Below, piece by piece: positions 8,861 through 18,104 of a stretch of DNA of 57,437 nt; position 1 is the stretch's first letter, and each line of letters opens with the position of its first letter. Both the position numbers and the translations under genes were made by a program. The notes beneath the pieces were generated by a model, which was given only the letters and a program-made list of their open reading frames with translations, made no database searches and was not told where the DNA came from. This stretch comes from Pseudomonadota bacterium (GTDB taxonomy: Bacteria; Myxococcota; Myxococcia; Myxococcales; Myxococcaceae): contig JAFAAN010000164.1 of the NCBI GenBank assembly GCA_023426545.1, positions 1 to 57,437 on the forward strand. The letters run 5' to 3'.

Positions 8861-9229
8861 TCAGGCCGTCACGTAATGGCTGACGGCGTCCAGCAGCGTC
8901 TCCACGTCCACGGGCTTGCGCAGGTGTCCACAGGCGCCAATCTCGTCCGCGACCTGGCGCGAGTTGGCGGACGCGGAGAAGACGAGCACCGGGATGTCGC
9001 GCCAGGCGGGGACCTGCCGCATGGCTCGCGCGAAGCCGCCGCCGTCCAGGACGGGCATCATCATGTCCAGGAGGACCAGGCCCGGCAGCTCCGCCGCGGC
9101 GCCCAGCACCTCCAGGGCATGTTTGCCATTGCTGGCCCCCAGGACGGTGTAGCCCGCGTCACGGAGCACCTCCTCCAGGGCTTCACGAAGGTCCGCGTCG
9201 TCATCCACCACCAGCAACGGCCGGCTCAC
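8861..9229 (-). CDS. Single-domain response regulator
   Basis: 122 residues, a stand-alone CheY-like receiver with all expected residues: the acidic DDD cluster (9-11), the phospho-acceptor Asp in LVLLDMMMP (about 55), the Ser/Thr position in LVFSASA and the lysine in LRKPVD. There is no output domain, so it acts by protein-protein contact or as a phosphorelay intermediate. It starts with GTG, supported by AAGGAG about 9 bases upstream. No kinase is adjacent. It lies upstream of the antiporter operon on the same strand with about 100 bases between. Confidence 0.92.
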   Translation of the reverse strand: MSRPLLVVDDDADLREALEEVLRDAGYTVLGASNGKHALEVLGAAAELPGLVLLDMMMPVLDGGGFARAMRQVPAWRDIPVLVFSASANSRQVADEIGACGHLRKPVDVETLLDAVSHYVTA

Positions 9230-9466
9230 TCACGCCTCTCCTTTTCATCCAACGGCCCCCCCCGGGTGACACACACCGCGACCGTCGCGCGCACAGTAGC
9301 GGGGTGGCGTGCCCGCCGACGCGCGAAGCGGCGAGGGGCCTTCCCGAGCGATGGATGGTGAACGTCCAGGGATGGCCGCGCGGGTGCTCCAGGACTCCAC
9401 GCAGTCAACGGGCGGTCCCCCGCGACATCATCCCGGCCTCGGCGTGGAGGCGGCGCCTGCAGGGGG

Positions 9467-10078
9467 CTACTTCCAGGAGAGCTCGTACTCGCTGTCGAGC
9501 AGCCCCACCTGGCGGCCGTGGACCCGGACCTCGCGCGCGCCCACAGCCTCCAGCACGCCGTGCAGCACGCCTTCATGGTAGGCGGCCGGCATGAAGTCGC
9601 GCCGCATGATGAAGCGGGCGCTCGTCTCCCCCGTCCAGACCGGGTAGCGCTCGCCGTACGTCACCGCGGACAGATAGGCCTCGCCCAGCGACTCCAGCAG
9701 GAGCCGCGGGTTACCGATGGCCGTGCGCAGCAGCTCCCGGCCGAACACGGACGCCACGAAGTCCACCGTCGCCTGCGTGCCCATGCGCCGCAGCACGCCC
9801 TCGAAGCCCTCCAGCTGCGGCGCCAGCAGGCGGGCCGCCGTCGACGACATCCGGAGGTAGCGGGAGATGGGGTACAGGTGGAGGAGGTTGATCTCCCACA
9901 TGCCGGCCACGCCCTTGCAGCGGGCCACGGCGCCCTCACCCCCGAGGAAGCCCACGACGTCCAGGGTCCCCTGGAAGAACATCCCTCGGGCCATGTCGTC
10001 GTCAGTGGCCGCCAGCCGGCGCAGCTCCAGCTCCCAGGCCGCGCCACCACCCGCGCTCGATTCGTAACCCGCGTACAT
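9467..10078 (-). CDS. DUF2378 (TIGR02265) family protein
   Basis: 203 residues. It matches the myxobacterial paralogous family of about 180-200 residues with an N-terminal MFFQGTLDVV-type segment, a YPISRYLRM-like middle and the ending HGVLEAVGAREVRVHGRQ. Function is unknown. The GMFFQGTLD segment lies at about 30-38 and a helical core follows. A longer frame to 10255 exists, but the ATG at 10078 has GGGGAGAGAG upstream and fits the family length. It stands alone on its strand, and the preceding 215 bases contain a possible promoter. Confidence 0.8.
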   Translation of the reverse strand: MYAGYESSAGGGAAWELELRRLAATDDDMARGMFFQGTLDVVGFLGGEGAVARCKGVAGMWEINLLHLYPISRYLRMSSTAARLLAPQLEGFEGVLRRMGTQATVDFVASVFGRELLRTAIGNPRLLLESLGEAYLSAVTYGERYPVWTGETSARFIMRRDFMPAAYHEGVLHGVLEAVGAREVRVHGRQVGLLDSEYELSWK

Positions 10079-10190
10079 GGTCTCTCTCCCCGAGGGGACC
10101 CACCCGGGCGCCTGGGGCATATCCCGCAAACCCACTTCGCGGATGCTTCCTGGCTCCCCTGATTCCCCCCACTTCCGGGAAGCCAACAGT

Positions 10191-10219
10191 CGCATATTTT
10201 TACGGTGCTGTCGAAGCAA
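10191..10219 (-). promoter_or_regulatory. Possible sigma-70 type promoter for the DUF2378 gene
   Basis: On the minus strand TTGCTT (10214-10219) and TATGCG (10191-10196) are 17 bases apart, with an A/T-rich spacer unusual for this genome. Each hexamer matches consensus at only 3 of 6 positions, so this is tentative. It lies about 110 bases upstream of the DUF2378 start. Confidence 0.25.
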
Positions 10220-10293
10220 ACTCGTTTCGCCCCGCGGGCGGAGCGAAGCATCCAACAGCCAACGTCATCCGAGGGAAAAGGCCCCCTGTCCGC

Positions 10294-11454
10294 TCAACCC
10301 GCGAGCAGGGAGGCCTGGGCCGCGGCCACGGCAGCGCCGGGCTCCGAGCGGTGTCCGGCCGCCAGCAGGGCGCGCTCCACGGCCCCCACGGTGGACAGCA
10401 CGTCCGCCGGCCCCACGCGGTTCATGTGGCCCACGCGGAAGTAGCGCGTCTTGAGGTCCGGGTGCAGGCCCCCGGCCACCACGACGCCCTGCCCCTTCAC
10501 GCCGCCCACCAGCGCCGCGTCCACCCCTTCCGGGTAGTACACGGCGCTCAGGGCGTTGGCAGTCACGGCGTCGGAGGTGGGCACCAGGCGCAGGCCCAGC
10601 GCCTTCCACCCCGCGCGGAAGGCCCGCGCCATGCGCTGGTGGCGGGCGAAGCGGGCGTCCAGGCCCTCGGCGAGGATCTGCCCCAGGCTCACGTCCAGCG
10701 CGGCCACCAGGTTCACCGGCGGCGTGGCGAAGTAGGCCGGCTTGCCTGACTCGTACGCCTCCATGATGGGCAGCCACTCCGCCCAGTCCGAGTAGACGCT
10801 GGCGACCGGCGTTGCGCGCTTGCGCCACGCCTCCATGGCCCGGGGGCCCGCGGTGAGCAGCGCCAGGCCGGGCGGCACCCCCACCGCCTTCTGGCTGGCG
10901 GTGAGGTACACGTCCGCCTCCCACGCGTCCTGGCGGAAGACCTCCGCCGCGGTGGCGCACACGCCGTCCACCACGGACAGCACGCCGTGCTTGCGCGCGG
11001 CCCGCGTCAGCGCCTCCACCGGCGCGAGGACACCGGTGGACGTGTCCACGTGCGTGACGGCCATCAGCTTGAAGCCGCCTCGCGACAGCTGCGTCTCCAC
11101 CTCGTCCAGGGAGGGCACGTCCCCCGGCGGCGCGCGCACGTGCGTCACCTTCGCGCCGTGGCGTTCGAGAATCTTCGCCATGCGGTCGCTGAAGTAGCCG
11201 GTGTTCACCACCAGGGCCGCGTCACCGGGCTCCACCAGGTTGGCGACCGCCATCTCCATGGCCAGCGTGCCGGAGCCGGACACCACGAAGGGCTGCGAGG
11301 AGGGCGCCAGGCACACCTCCCGGAGCCGCCGGAGGGCGCGGCCGAAGACGGCGATGAAGGCGGGGTCCGTGTGGCTGAGCGTGGGCGCGCCGAGCGCCTG
11401 GAGCACCTCCGGCTCGAACTCCACCGGCCCGGGAATCATCAGCAAGTCTCTCAA
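10294..11454 (-). CDS. Class V PLP-dependent aminotransferase (alanine-glyoxylate/serine type)
   Basis: 386 residues, the usual length for the family. The N-terminus MIPGPVEFEPEVL and the LSHTDPAFIAVF segment are hallmarks of the alanine-glyoxylate / serine-pyruvate branch. SGSGTLAMEMA (60-69) contacts the PLP phosphate, Asp163 in VVDGVCA pairs with the pyridine nitrogen, and Lys189 in TASQKAVGVPPG forms the Schiff base. The exact substrates cannot be decided. The start used is TTG at 11454, with AGGAG about 10 bases upstream; ATG at 11439 is an alternative. It follows the M20 peptidase gene on the same strand across a hairpin. Confidence 0.88.
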   Translation of the reverse strand: MRDLLMIPGPVEFEPEVLQALGAPTLSHTDPAFIAVFGRALRRLREVCLAPSSQPFVVSGSGTLAMEMAVANLVEPGDAALVVNTGYFSDRMAKILERHGAKVTHVRAPPGDVPSLDEVETQLSRGGFKLMAVTHVDTSTGVLAPVEALTRAARKHGVLSVVDGVCATAAEVFRQDAWEADVYLTASQKAVGVPPGLALLTAGPRAMEAWRKRATPVASVYSDWAEWLPIMEAYESGKPAYFATPPVNLVAALDVSLGQILAEGLDARFARHQRMARAFRAGWKALGLRLVPTSDAVTANALSAVYYPEGVDAALVGGVKGQGVVVAGGLHPDLKTRYFRVGHMNRVGPADVLSTVGAVERALLAAGHRSEPGAAVAAAQASLLAG

Positions 11455-11574
11455 GGCGTCACCACTCCTCTCGCGCGGCCGGCGCGGGCGGAGGTGCCCG
11501 CGTCCCGCGCTGACTGTGGCGGCCCCCGGCCGCGCTGTCCACGCACATGTGCGCCAGGCGCGTGTCCGCTGGCC

Positions 11575-11614
11575 CGCTGTCCGGAAGGCGGCGTGCCGAC
11601 ACTTCCGGACAGCG
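11575..11614 (-). terminator. Strong hairpin between M20 peptidase and aminotransferase genes
   Basis: cgctgtccggaag (11575-11587) and cttccggacagcg (11602-11614) pair perfectly over 13 bases with a 14-base loop. It lies just after the stop of the leftward M20 gene and about 120 bases before the aminotransferase start. A rho-independent terminator without a T tract, or an mRNA stabiliser in a shared transcript, are both possible. Confidence 0.6.
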
Positions 11615-11621
11615 CGCGGCC

Positions 11622-12917
11622 TCAGAGACGGACCAGCAGCTCGCGCAGAATCGCGAAGCCCTGCCGGAAGTCCTCCAGCCGGGCCTGCTCGTTGGGCGCG
11701 TGGTAGTACTGCATGTCCCCGAAGCCCGTAATCTGCACGTCACACCCCTGGCGTTGCAGGTCCCGCACCAGCGGCAGCGAGCCGGTGAGCGAGAAGGGCG
11801 TGGCCGCCGCGCCGCGCACCGCCTGCATCGCCTCCTTCAGCGCGCGCAGGCCCTCTGAATCCAGCCTGCAGGCGATGCCCTCCGTGCCCGCGCCCACGAA
11901 GCGGAACGCCAGCGCGCCGCGCTTGCCGCCCTCCGTGCGCGTGCGCGGGAAGTGGGCGGGGGCGTCGCCGCGCTCCAACCGCGCGTCCAGCTCCCGCATG
12001 AAGCCCTCCACCTCCTGCTGCACCTTCGCCATGTCGTAGAAGGGCGTGAGGCGGATGTCGCCGCGGAGGACGACCTCGGCGGGCACCTTCGTCTCCTTGG
12101 TGTTGGGGGCCTCCACCACGGTGGCCTTGAGGCTGGAGGAGGACAGGAAGCCCCAGCGCTTCTCGTCCTCCGTGGGCGGGAAGCGCTCGTGGAAGAAGCG
12201 GGCCAGCTCCAGCGACGCGGCCATGCCCAGCTCCAGCGCGTTGACGCAGTTCTGAGGCATACCGGAGTGGCCGCCCACGCCCGTCACCTTCAGCTCCCAC
12301 AGCGTCACGCCCGCGGTGCCCAGCGTGGGGCCGAAGTTGGCGCTGTCCAGCCAGTACACGGGCTGGCCCTCCAGCGGCTTCAGCTTGCCCTGCTCCGCCA
12401 CGTAGTTGAGGCCCAGGTCCGGCAGCTCCGTGGACTCCTCGTTGGAGATGAGCACCACCTTCAGCGTGCGGGTGGGGCGCACCTTGCGCTCCGCGAGCTG
12501 CGCGAGCAGGTCCGTGAGCACGGCGACGTGCCCCAGGCAGTCCGTGACGCCGCGCCCGTAGAGGACGCCGTCGGGCCCCTCCCACAGCGCGAAGGGGTTG
12601 CGCTCCCAGCCCTCGGCCTTCTCGTCCGCGGGCACGACGTCGAAGTGCGCGCCGACGAAGCCAATGGCGCCCTCCCCCTCGCCCGGGATGGTGAGCACCA
12701 GGCAGGGGCGCGCCTCCTGTCCCGGGCCCGCGATGGACTCCGCCTGGATGAAGCCGCTCTCGATGTGCGGCGCCAGCGCGTCCAGCACCACCCGCGCGGC
12801 GAGCCGCTCCTCGGGCACCAGCCCCGCGCCAGGGTTGTTCTGAAGCCTCGGCGTCAGGGCGATGAGCCGCCGGAGCACGTCGAGGAAACGGTCCTCACGA
12901 AGGGAGAGCGCTTTCAT
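11622..12917 (-). CDS. M20 family metallopeptidase (ArgE/DapE-like)
   Basis: 431 residues. Metal-site motifs of the M20 di-zinc family are present in order: GAHFDVVPAD (His91, Asp93), GRGVTDCLGH (Asp126 as bridging ligand), ISNEEST (catalytic base and metal ligand near 160-161), WLDSANF (third acidic ligand) and a C-terminal YHAPNEQ (final His). The insertion GVGGHSGMPQNCVNA is the dimerisation domain with its conserved GHSG. The reaction is hydrolysis of an N-acyl amino acid or a peptide; the specific substrate (acetylornithine, succinyl-diaminopimelate or other) cannot be assigned. It starts with ATG at 12917 without a strong ribosome binding site. Confidence 0.9.
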   Translation of the reverse strand: MKALSLREDRFLDVLRRLIALTPRLQNNPGAGLVPEERLAARVVLDALAPHIESGFIQAESIAGPGQEARPCLVLTIPGEGEGAIGFVGAHFDVVPADEKAEGWERNPFALWEGPDGVLYGRGVTDCLGHVAVLTDLLAQLAERKVRPTRTLKVVLISNEESTELPDLGLNYVAEQGKLKPLEGQPVYWLDSANFGPTLGTAGVTLWELKVTGVGGHSGMPQNCVNALELGMAASLELARFFHERFPPTEDEKRWGFLSSSSLKATVVEAPNTKETKVPAEVVLRGDIRLTPFYDMAKVQQEVEGFMRELDARLERGDAPAHFPRTRTEGGKRGALAFRFVGAGTEGIACRLDSEGLRALKEAMQAVRGAAATPFSLTGSLPLVRDLQRQGCDVQITGFGDMQYYHAPNEQARLEDFRQGFAILRELLVRL

Positions 12918-13053
12918 GGGCCGGATTGGAGCCCAGACACCCGGTGGAAGTCACCGGAAACGACCGCTGCCGGCCGCGGAGCGCAGGGTGCTCGACACCC
13001 GCGGCATGGGGGCGCCCCGTACCCACCCGGCGCGTCGTGGCGCGGAACGGCGC

Positions 13054-14430
13054 TCAGCGGCGGCCGAGGAACTGCGGGTCCTTCCAGTCCCAGAGCCGCT
13101 CCGGGTGCGCGTCCACGTCGAGCGGGAGGCTGTTCCAGCGGTACACGGCGCGCGAGCTGGCGCCGTGGACATGGAGGACCAGGCTCAGCACCGCCAACAC
13201 CGCGAAGGTGGCCGTCAGCCCACGCCTTGCCTGCGGGCCGCGCCAGCGCAGCGCGCGCACCACGGGCACGAGGAAGAAGACGAGGAAGGGCACCATGTCC
13301 GTGAAGAAGCGCGGGCCATACGAGTGCCCGGCCCACCAGTGCGGGAAGGTGGAGATGGCCCCCCAGTGCAGCACCACGGCCGCGAGCAGGAAGGCGTGCA
13401 GCCGGGTGAAGGCGCGGGCGCGGACGTCCAGCCACAGGCCCCAGGCGCACAGGAGGAGCACGGGCGTGAAGACGAGGAGCCCGCGCGCGGGGGACACGAG
13501 GTTGCCGGCCAGGGCCTCGGCCACGCGGGGCACGGACAGCGCCAGGCGCTGCGGCTCGTAGTAGGGCGCGAGCACGGTGCCGTAGTGGGCGAGGTTCACC
13601 GCCACCCAGGGAATCGCCACCGCGAGCGCGCCCGCGAAGAACCTCCAGGCCTGACGCGGGTACGTCCACAGCACGTAGAGCGACAGCAGCAGCACGGAGA
13701 TGCTGTTGGTGGGCCGCATGACGTAGGCGAGCGCGAGCGGGATGCCCGCCCAGGCCACGTGGCGCGGGGCCTCCCGCGCGCGCACGAGGCACAGCAGCAC
13801 GAGCGTGAGGCACAGCAGCGAGGGGCCGTGCTGCCACAGCGCGCGGCTGGCGGTGGAGAGCAGCGGCGTGCAGAAGACGAAGACGGCGGCCAGCAGGAGC
13901 GCGCGCTGGCGGGACAGGCGCAGCGCGGTGCCGAGCACGTACATGACGACGCCCGCCAGCGCGGTCAGCGCGGACGCGAAGAGGCGCTGCGGGCCGTTCC
14001 ACGCATCCAGGTCCACCTGCCCGGTGGCGTCGTAGATGTGGCGCCAGTGCGCCAGCGGCTCGGCCAGGTCAGGGTGGAGATTGCCCACGGGCGTGGCGAG
14101 CCGAACGAAGCCATCCACCAGCGCCACCATGGGCAGCGCGGCCAGGGAGGGCCCCAGGGGGAAGTAGTTGTAGAGGTGGCCGTCGCGCTCGTAGAGGCCG
14201 TGGCGGTACGACGCGAAGGTGGGGGCGTACTCGTCCAGGTCGAGGTTCCCCTCCCGCAGCAACGACAGCGTGGTGGGGAGCGTCAGCTTGGAGTCGAAGG
14301 GCGTGTAGACAGGGAACGCCGCCAGCGCCGCGAAGAAGCCCATGAAGAGCAGCACACGCCCGGCCCAGGCCCGAGACGCGGGAAGCGTGGGCGCGGCGGC
14401 GGAGGGAGTGGAGACGGCAGGTGAGCTCAT
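13054..14430 (-). CDS. Polytopic membrane protein, GT-C glycosyltransferase-like
   Basis: 458 residues with about ten hydrophobic helices spread along the chain. Between the first two helices is a periplasmic loop with DSKLTLPTTLSLLREGNLDLDEY and YNYFPLGPSLAALPMV, an arrangement seen in GT-C/PMT-like membrane transferases and in uncharacterised membrane proteins of Myxococcota and Deinococcota. The motif YVMRPTNSISVLL and the late loop HWWAGHSYGPRFFTDMVPFL support the same group. Sugar or lipid transfer is inference. The ATG at 14430 is chosen over the frame start at 14520 because the first helix then sits normally and a GAGGGGGC purine stretch precedes it. Confidence 0.7.
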   Translation of the reverse strand: MSSPAVSTPSAAAPTLPASRAWAGRVLLFMGFFAALAAFPVYTPFDSKLTLPTTLSLLREGNLDLDEYAPTFASYRHGLYERDGHLYNYFPLGPSLAALPMVALVDGFVRLATPVGNLHPDLAEPLAHWRHIYDATGQVDLDAWNGPQRLFASALTALAGVVMYVLGTALRLSRQRALLLAAVFVFCTPLLSTASRALWQHGPSLLCLTLVLLCLVRAREAPRHVAWAGIPLALAYVMRPTNSISVLLLSLYVLWTYPRQAWRFFAGALAVAIPWVAVNLAHYGTVLAPYYEPQRLALSVPRVAEALAGNLVSPARGLLVFTPVLLLCAWGLWLDVRARAFTRLHAFLLAAVVLHWGAISTFPHWWAGHSYGPRFFTDMVPFLVFFLVPVVRALRWRGPQARRGLTATFAVLAVLSLVLHVHGASSRAVYRWNSLPLDVDAHPERLWDWKDPQFLGRR

Positions 14431-14795
14431 CGCGGCGAGTGCCCCCTCGCGCTCCGGCAGCGCCGAGGTGAAGGGCCGCCGTCTTAGTGGCTTGGGCGCA
14501 TGAAGGCCAGAGGCAGCCATTCCGTCGAATCACACCAGCCACGCGCCAGACACCTGCCCACCACATACCCATCTCTGCCCATCCGAGCAGCGCTCGACAG
14601 GGTTCCAAGCAATCGGCACACTTCCAGGCCGCGAGCAGCCAGGGGAGGAGGCATGGGATTGACCATCGTAGCTACCTGCACGGAGCACATGCCACACCTC
14701 AGACACGACCATCAGACGCTGAGCGAACACGAGGCTCCCCTGGCGAGTGGCAACGTCCGGTCTTCCGCCGAGCACGTAAAGGACCCCGGTTGAGC
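14431..14795. other. Intergenic region between divergent genes
   Basis: 365 bases between the start of the leftward membrane protein gene and the rightward TIGR02270 gene. Short frames here are Pro/His/Arg-rich and unlike proteins. It should contain promoters for both directions, including that of the effector cassette, but I see no convincing hexamer pair. Confidence 0.5.
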
Positions 14796-16127
14796 ATGTG
14801 GGCATTCCGTCCAGACCCGAGCGCACGTTGGGACCTCCTGGAGGAAGCGTTCGACGAGGCGCGCTACCAATGGCAGCAACGTGAGTTCTTCTTCCAGTCG
14901 GCAATCCTCCTGCCTGCCCAGGTCGCGGAGCTCCATGAGGAGCGGCTGCGCGCATTCATCGACATGCTCGCGCACAGCACCTCGCGGGTGGCCGAGCGGC
15001 TGCTGCTCCCCAATCTCCAGGAGGATGACCGGGAACGAATGAGTGTGGCGGCACTGGCCCTGCTCGCGAAAGAGGCTCCCCAGGGTCTGACGGCGGTGCT
15101 GAAGGAGCTGAGGGAGGGCACTCCCGAGCGACGGGGCTGGGTGGCCGAGGCCTTGGCGCTCAGTGAGCGTCCCGGGCTGGCCCACCACCTCATCTCGCTG
15201 CTCGGCCCCAAGGAGCAGCCCGAGGTCCTGGCGGCAGCGCTGGAATCCCTGTGTCTCCAGGGGCATTCCCCCGGAGGCGTCATGCTGACGGAAGCGCTAT
15301 CACATTCAGCCCCCGGGGTCCGGCTGGCGGCCCTGCGAGCAGCGCGGCGCTGGCCACGAGACGCAGAGACGGAACTCGTGCGTCAGGGACTGGAGTCGGG
15401 TGTGCCCGAGCTCCGCGCGGCGGCGCTGGAGGCAGGGCTGGTCCAGGCCCAGCGCCCGGTCTGGCAGACCTGCCGTGCGGTGGCGGAGGCGCCGGATGCG
15501 ATGGGACGCACCGCGCGGCTGCTGCTCGCGATCGGAGGGGAGGACGAGGACATCTCCCGGCTGGTGAAGCTCTTGGACACGCCGGCCCTGAGACCTGACA
15601 CCCTGTGGGCGTTGGGCTTCTCCGGACGGACCGCGGCCGCGGAGGCATGTCTTCCCTGGCTGGAGGCCCCGTCGTTGGGAGGCCGGGCGGCGGAAGCCTT
15701 CTGCGCCATCACCGGCCTGGTGCTGAAGGATGGCCTGCTTCGGGAACGCGAAGAGGAGGATGACCCGCTGCCGCCCTTGGAGGAGGACCTCCGAACGCCA
15801 CTGACACCCGGGCCCGATGATGCGCTCCCGCTGGCCCGCGCCTCCGAGGTGGAGCGCTGGTGGAGCGAGGCGCGCAAGCACCTCCGGCCGGACTCGCGCG
15901 TCCTGGGCGGCCGGCCGCTCACCGCCACGCGCCTCGTCGAGTCGCTGGAGACACAACCCATGCGGCGCCGGCCTCCTCTGGCGCTGGAGTTGGCCATCCG
16001 CACCGGAGGCCAATACGCAGTGGAACCCCGCGGATGGTTACATGTGCAGCGCCGGCAAGCAGCGGAAGCCCGCAGCTGGAACGGCGGGGCCCTCTTGCGG
16101 CCCTTCGCCACCTGGATGAGCCGCTGA
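14796..16127 (+). CDS. TIGR02270 family HEAT-repeat protein, T6SS effector cassette
   Basis: 443 residues. The N-terminus (WDLLEEAFDEARYQWQQRE) and the following tandem Ala/Leu-rich helical repeats (ERMSVAALALLAKEAPQGL, PEVLAAALESLCLQG, PGVRLAALRAARRWP, PELRAAALEAGL) match the TIGR02270 family, which has HEAT-like repeats and often sits beside DUF4150 effector genes. Its role is probably that of an adaptor or chaperone for the effector, by context. The frame extends upstream to 14487, but the ATG at 14796 starts the recognisable domain and has AAAGGA about 12 bases upstream. First gene of a six-gene same-strand cassette; the next start is 21 bases after its stop. Confidence 0.8.
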   Translation: MWAFRPDPSARWDLLEEAFDEARYQWQQREFFFQSAILLPAQVAELHEERLRAFIDMLAHSTSRVAERLLLPNLQEDDRERMSVAALALLAKEAPQGLTAVLKELREGTPERRGWVAEALALSERPGLAHHLISLLGPKEQPEVLAAALESLCLQGHSPGGVMLTEALSHSAPGVRLAALRAARRWPRDAETELVRQGLESGVPELRAAALEAGLVQAQRPVWQTCRAVAEAPDAMGRTARLLLAIGGEDEDISRLVKLLDTPALRPDTLWALGFSGRTAAAEACLPWLEAPSLGGRAAEAFCAITGLVLKDGLLREREEEDDPLPPLEEDLRTPLTPGPDDALPLARASEVERWWSEARKHLRPDSRVLGGRPLTATRLVESLETQPMRRRPPLALELAIRTGGQYAVEPRGWLHVQRRQAAEARSWNGGALLRPFATWMSR

Positions 16128-16148
16128 GAGACGGATTGGAGGCAGAAG

Positions 16149-16616
16149 ATGGGCAATACCGTTGGCGTGAACAAGATGTCCGTGGTGACGAAGGACAGCA
16201 ACGGCACCACGGTGGCATTCCCCGACGTGTGCAAGACGCCCAGTCCGGCGGGACCTGTCCCCATTCCCTACCCCAATGTCGCGCGCTCGGCGGACACCGC
16301 GCAGGGCAGCAGCACCGTGTCCGTGGAGGGCAATCCCGTGTGCCTGAAGGACTCGAACTTCAGCACGAGCACCGGAGATGAGGCCGGCACTGCGGGAGGT
16401 GGCGTGATTTCCGGGAAGACGAAGGGCAAAGCGGAGTTCGTCAACTACTCCTTCGACGTAAAGTTCGAGGGGAAAAACGTGGCGCGAGCCTTCGACCTGA
16501 TGATGCACAACGACAAGAACACGCCCCCTTTTCCGCTCATGCAGCCTCCCGTGGTGGCGATGGGGAAGGATGCTGAAGACCCGTGCTGCCTCATCTGCAA
16601 GAAGAAGGTGGAGTAG
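16149..16616 (+). CDS. DUF4150 PAAR-like protein
   Basis: 155 residues. It matches DUF4150, a PAAR-like fold that caps the VgrG spike of type VI secretion systems. Visible features are the N-terminal NTVGVNKMSVVTKDSNG, then FPDVCKTPSPAGPVPIPYPN, the repeated small beta turns SSTVSVEGNPVCLKDSNFSTSTGDEAGTAGGG split over about 55-85, and FEGKNVARAFDLMMHN near 106. A Cys pair lies near the C-terminus (CCLICKKK). It has a strong GGAGG ribosome binding site 8 bases before the ATG. No VgrG, Hcp or sheath genes are in the window, so this is an orphan cassette that would use secretion genes elsewhere. Confidence 0.9.
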   Translation: MGNTVGVNKMSVVTKDSNGTTVAFPDVCKTPSPAGPVPIPYPNVARSADTAQGSSTVSVEGNPVCLKDSNFSTSTGDEAGTAGGGVISGKTKGKAEFVNYSFDVKFEGKNVARAFDLMMHNDKNTPPFPLMQPPVVAMGKDAEDPCCLICKKKVE

Positions 16617-16640
16617 CCGGACACGGCAGGAAGGAACGCC

Positions 16641-17528
16641 ATGGGGAAGAGCACCGACGAACACGTTGTCAATCCGGACGGCACCTGTCCTCACGTGGTG
16701 GTGAAGGAGAACACCGAGGGTGGCGCGTGCCTGACAGGACACGACTCCAGCCTCGCCCCCACCACCTGCTCCTATCGCTGGCAGGCGCTCACGGAGTCCA
16801 GGCGGAACCGCACGGCGCTTTACGACAAGACTCCCTCGGCCGGGAAACGGCAGAAGCCCGCGCCTATGGGACTGCTGGCCACTTCGGCGTACCTGAGCAA
16901 CCGGGGGAACCTCTACCCGGGACAGTACGGCGCCGTCATCCGCTTACCGGAGCCAGGTGACTGGCACCTGGACGGCCCCACCCGGGACGACATGGAGGAT
17001 GCGGCGGGAAGGCGCGTTCCCCGTGGGCAGAACTTCTCGAAGCATACGTGGCCGTACTGGCACAACTCGCACCACTTGATTCCGAAGGGACTCTTCAACG
17101 AGACCATCGCAGAAATCGAAGATGCCGACTGCCAGACGCTGATTCGCTTGGCACTGCTGCGTGCCGGCTACAACATCAACCACCACATCAACGTCATCAT
17201 CCTGCCACAGGACCTGGAGGTCGCCCGTGTTCTGGGTCTGCCCCGGCATCTCATCCTGGAAGACGATTCCTGGATGATCGAAGACAGCCCCAAGTTCGAC
17301 CACCTGGGCTACAACTGGAACGTCCAAAACAGGCTTGAGCCCATCATCACCAAATACACAGAAGCGTGCGACGACGAACTACGCAAAAATTGCGACACCT
17401 CGACGTTCAAGCTCTCCAAGGAGGAACTCGAGAGACTCTCGGCGATTTGCTACAGAAGCATCACGGCTTTCGGAAAAACAAACCCAGGCGAACCCATTTC
17501 CGACATGCCCAAACTCCCTAGGCGCTAG
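16641..17528 (+). CDS. AHH-domain nuclease toxin, putative T6SS effector
   Basis: 295 residues. The C-terminal half has the layout of AHH nucleases of the HNH/ENDO VII superfamily: HNSHHLIPKGLF (141-152), an ALLRAGYNINHHINVIILPQ segment (171-190), LPRHL (200-204) and DHLGYN (220-225). The canonical Ala-His-His is Ser-His-His here. The N-terminal 120 residues are Cys/Pro-rich and link the toxin to the DUF4150 protein encoded just upstream. Predicted activity is metal-dependent DNA or RNA cleavage in competitor cells. It begins 24 bases after the DUF4150 stop with AGGAAGGA before the ATG. The last 100 residues are Lys/Glu-rich and the codons there are visibly less GC-rich than in the cassette's first genes. 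Confidence 0.82.
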   Translation: MGKSTDEHVVNPDGTCPHVVVKENTEGGACLTGHDSSLAPTTCSYRWQALTESRRNRTALYDKTPSAGKRQKPAPMGLLATSAYLSNRGNLYPGQYGAVIRLPEPGDWHLDGPTRDDMEDAAGRRVPRGQNFSKHTWPYWHNSHHLIPKGLFNETIAEIEDADCQTLIRLALLRAGYNINHHINVIILPQDLEVARVLGLPRHLILEDDSWMIEDSPKFDHLGYNWNVQNRLEPIITKYTEACDDELRKNCDTSTFKLSKEELERLSAICYRSITAFGKTNPGEPISDMPKLPRR

Positions 17529-17534
17529 AAACCC

Positions 17535-18104
17535 ATGGATTACTTCACCCTCAACAACGGCGCGCTCGTCGACCGCGAACTCTGCATCCTATCTGGCGCC
17601 CCCAAAGGCCTGAGGATGTATAGCCACCGCATTGGGAAAGGCCACCCCATGGGCGACAAATACCCCCCCGACGCAGAGTGGCAGATGAGCGAGAAATATG
17701 GCGGCACCAAGCTGGCTTCGCTCATCACCTCTCACTATGTCGTGGTGGAGCGAGCCCTGAAAGAAGTCTTCGAGCGCACTGACATCCCTATGGAATGTCT
17801 CAATTTCACCCTGCTCGACCACAAGGGGCAAGTGGCCAGCCGTGAATATTTTATCATCAATCCAATCGGAACGTTCGACTGCCTCAATCTCGAAAAGAGC
17901 GAAATCGAATATTCAAAAGAGGTACCCGGAGAAATCGTTGGCATTGATAAATACGTTCTCTCTACGGAAAAGCTGCGCTCAGCCCCAGACTTCTTCCGCA
18001 TCAAGGAAGACCCTTACGTCTACGTCCTGAGTCACAAGCTGGCGGACGAATTGCAGCAACTCAACCCCACCAACATCTATCTCACCAAGCTGGAACAAGC
18101 CTGA
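17535..18104 (+). CDS. Putative immunity protein (Imm11/DUF1629-like)
   Basis: 189 residues, starting 6 bases after the stop of the AHH nuclease gene, the position expected of its cognate immunity gene. The middle and end (LNFTLLDHKGQVASREYFIINP, then DFFRIKEDPYVYVLSHKLADEL) resemble the Imm11/DUF1629 group, in which a conserved FRI segment precedes a Val-Ser-x-x-L helix. It would bind and inhibit the nuclease in the producing cell. Base composition is clearly more AT-rich than the surroundings (runs such as aatattttatcatcaatcc near 17845), which suggests recent acquisition. No strong ribosome binding site is seen, so translational coupling to the toxin gene is likely. Confidence 0.7.
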   Translation: MDYFTLNNGALVDRELCILSGAPKGLRMYSHRIGKGHPMGDKYPPDAEWQMSEKYGGTKLASLITSHYVVVERALKEVFERTDIPMECLNFTLLDHKGQVASREYFIINPIGTFDCLNLEKSEIEYSKEVPGEIVGIDKYVLSTEKLRSAPDFFRIKEDPYVYVLSHKLADELQQLNPTNIYLTKLEQA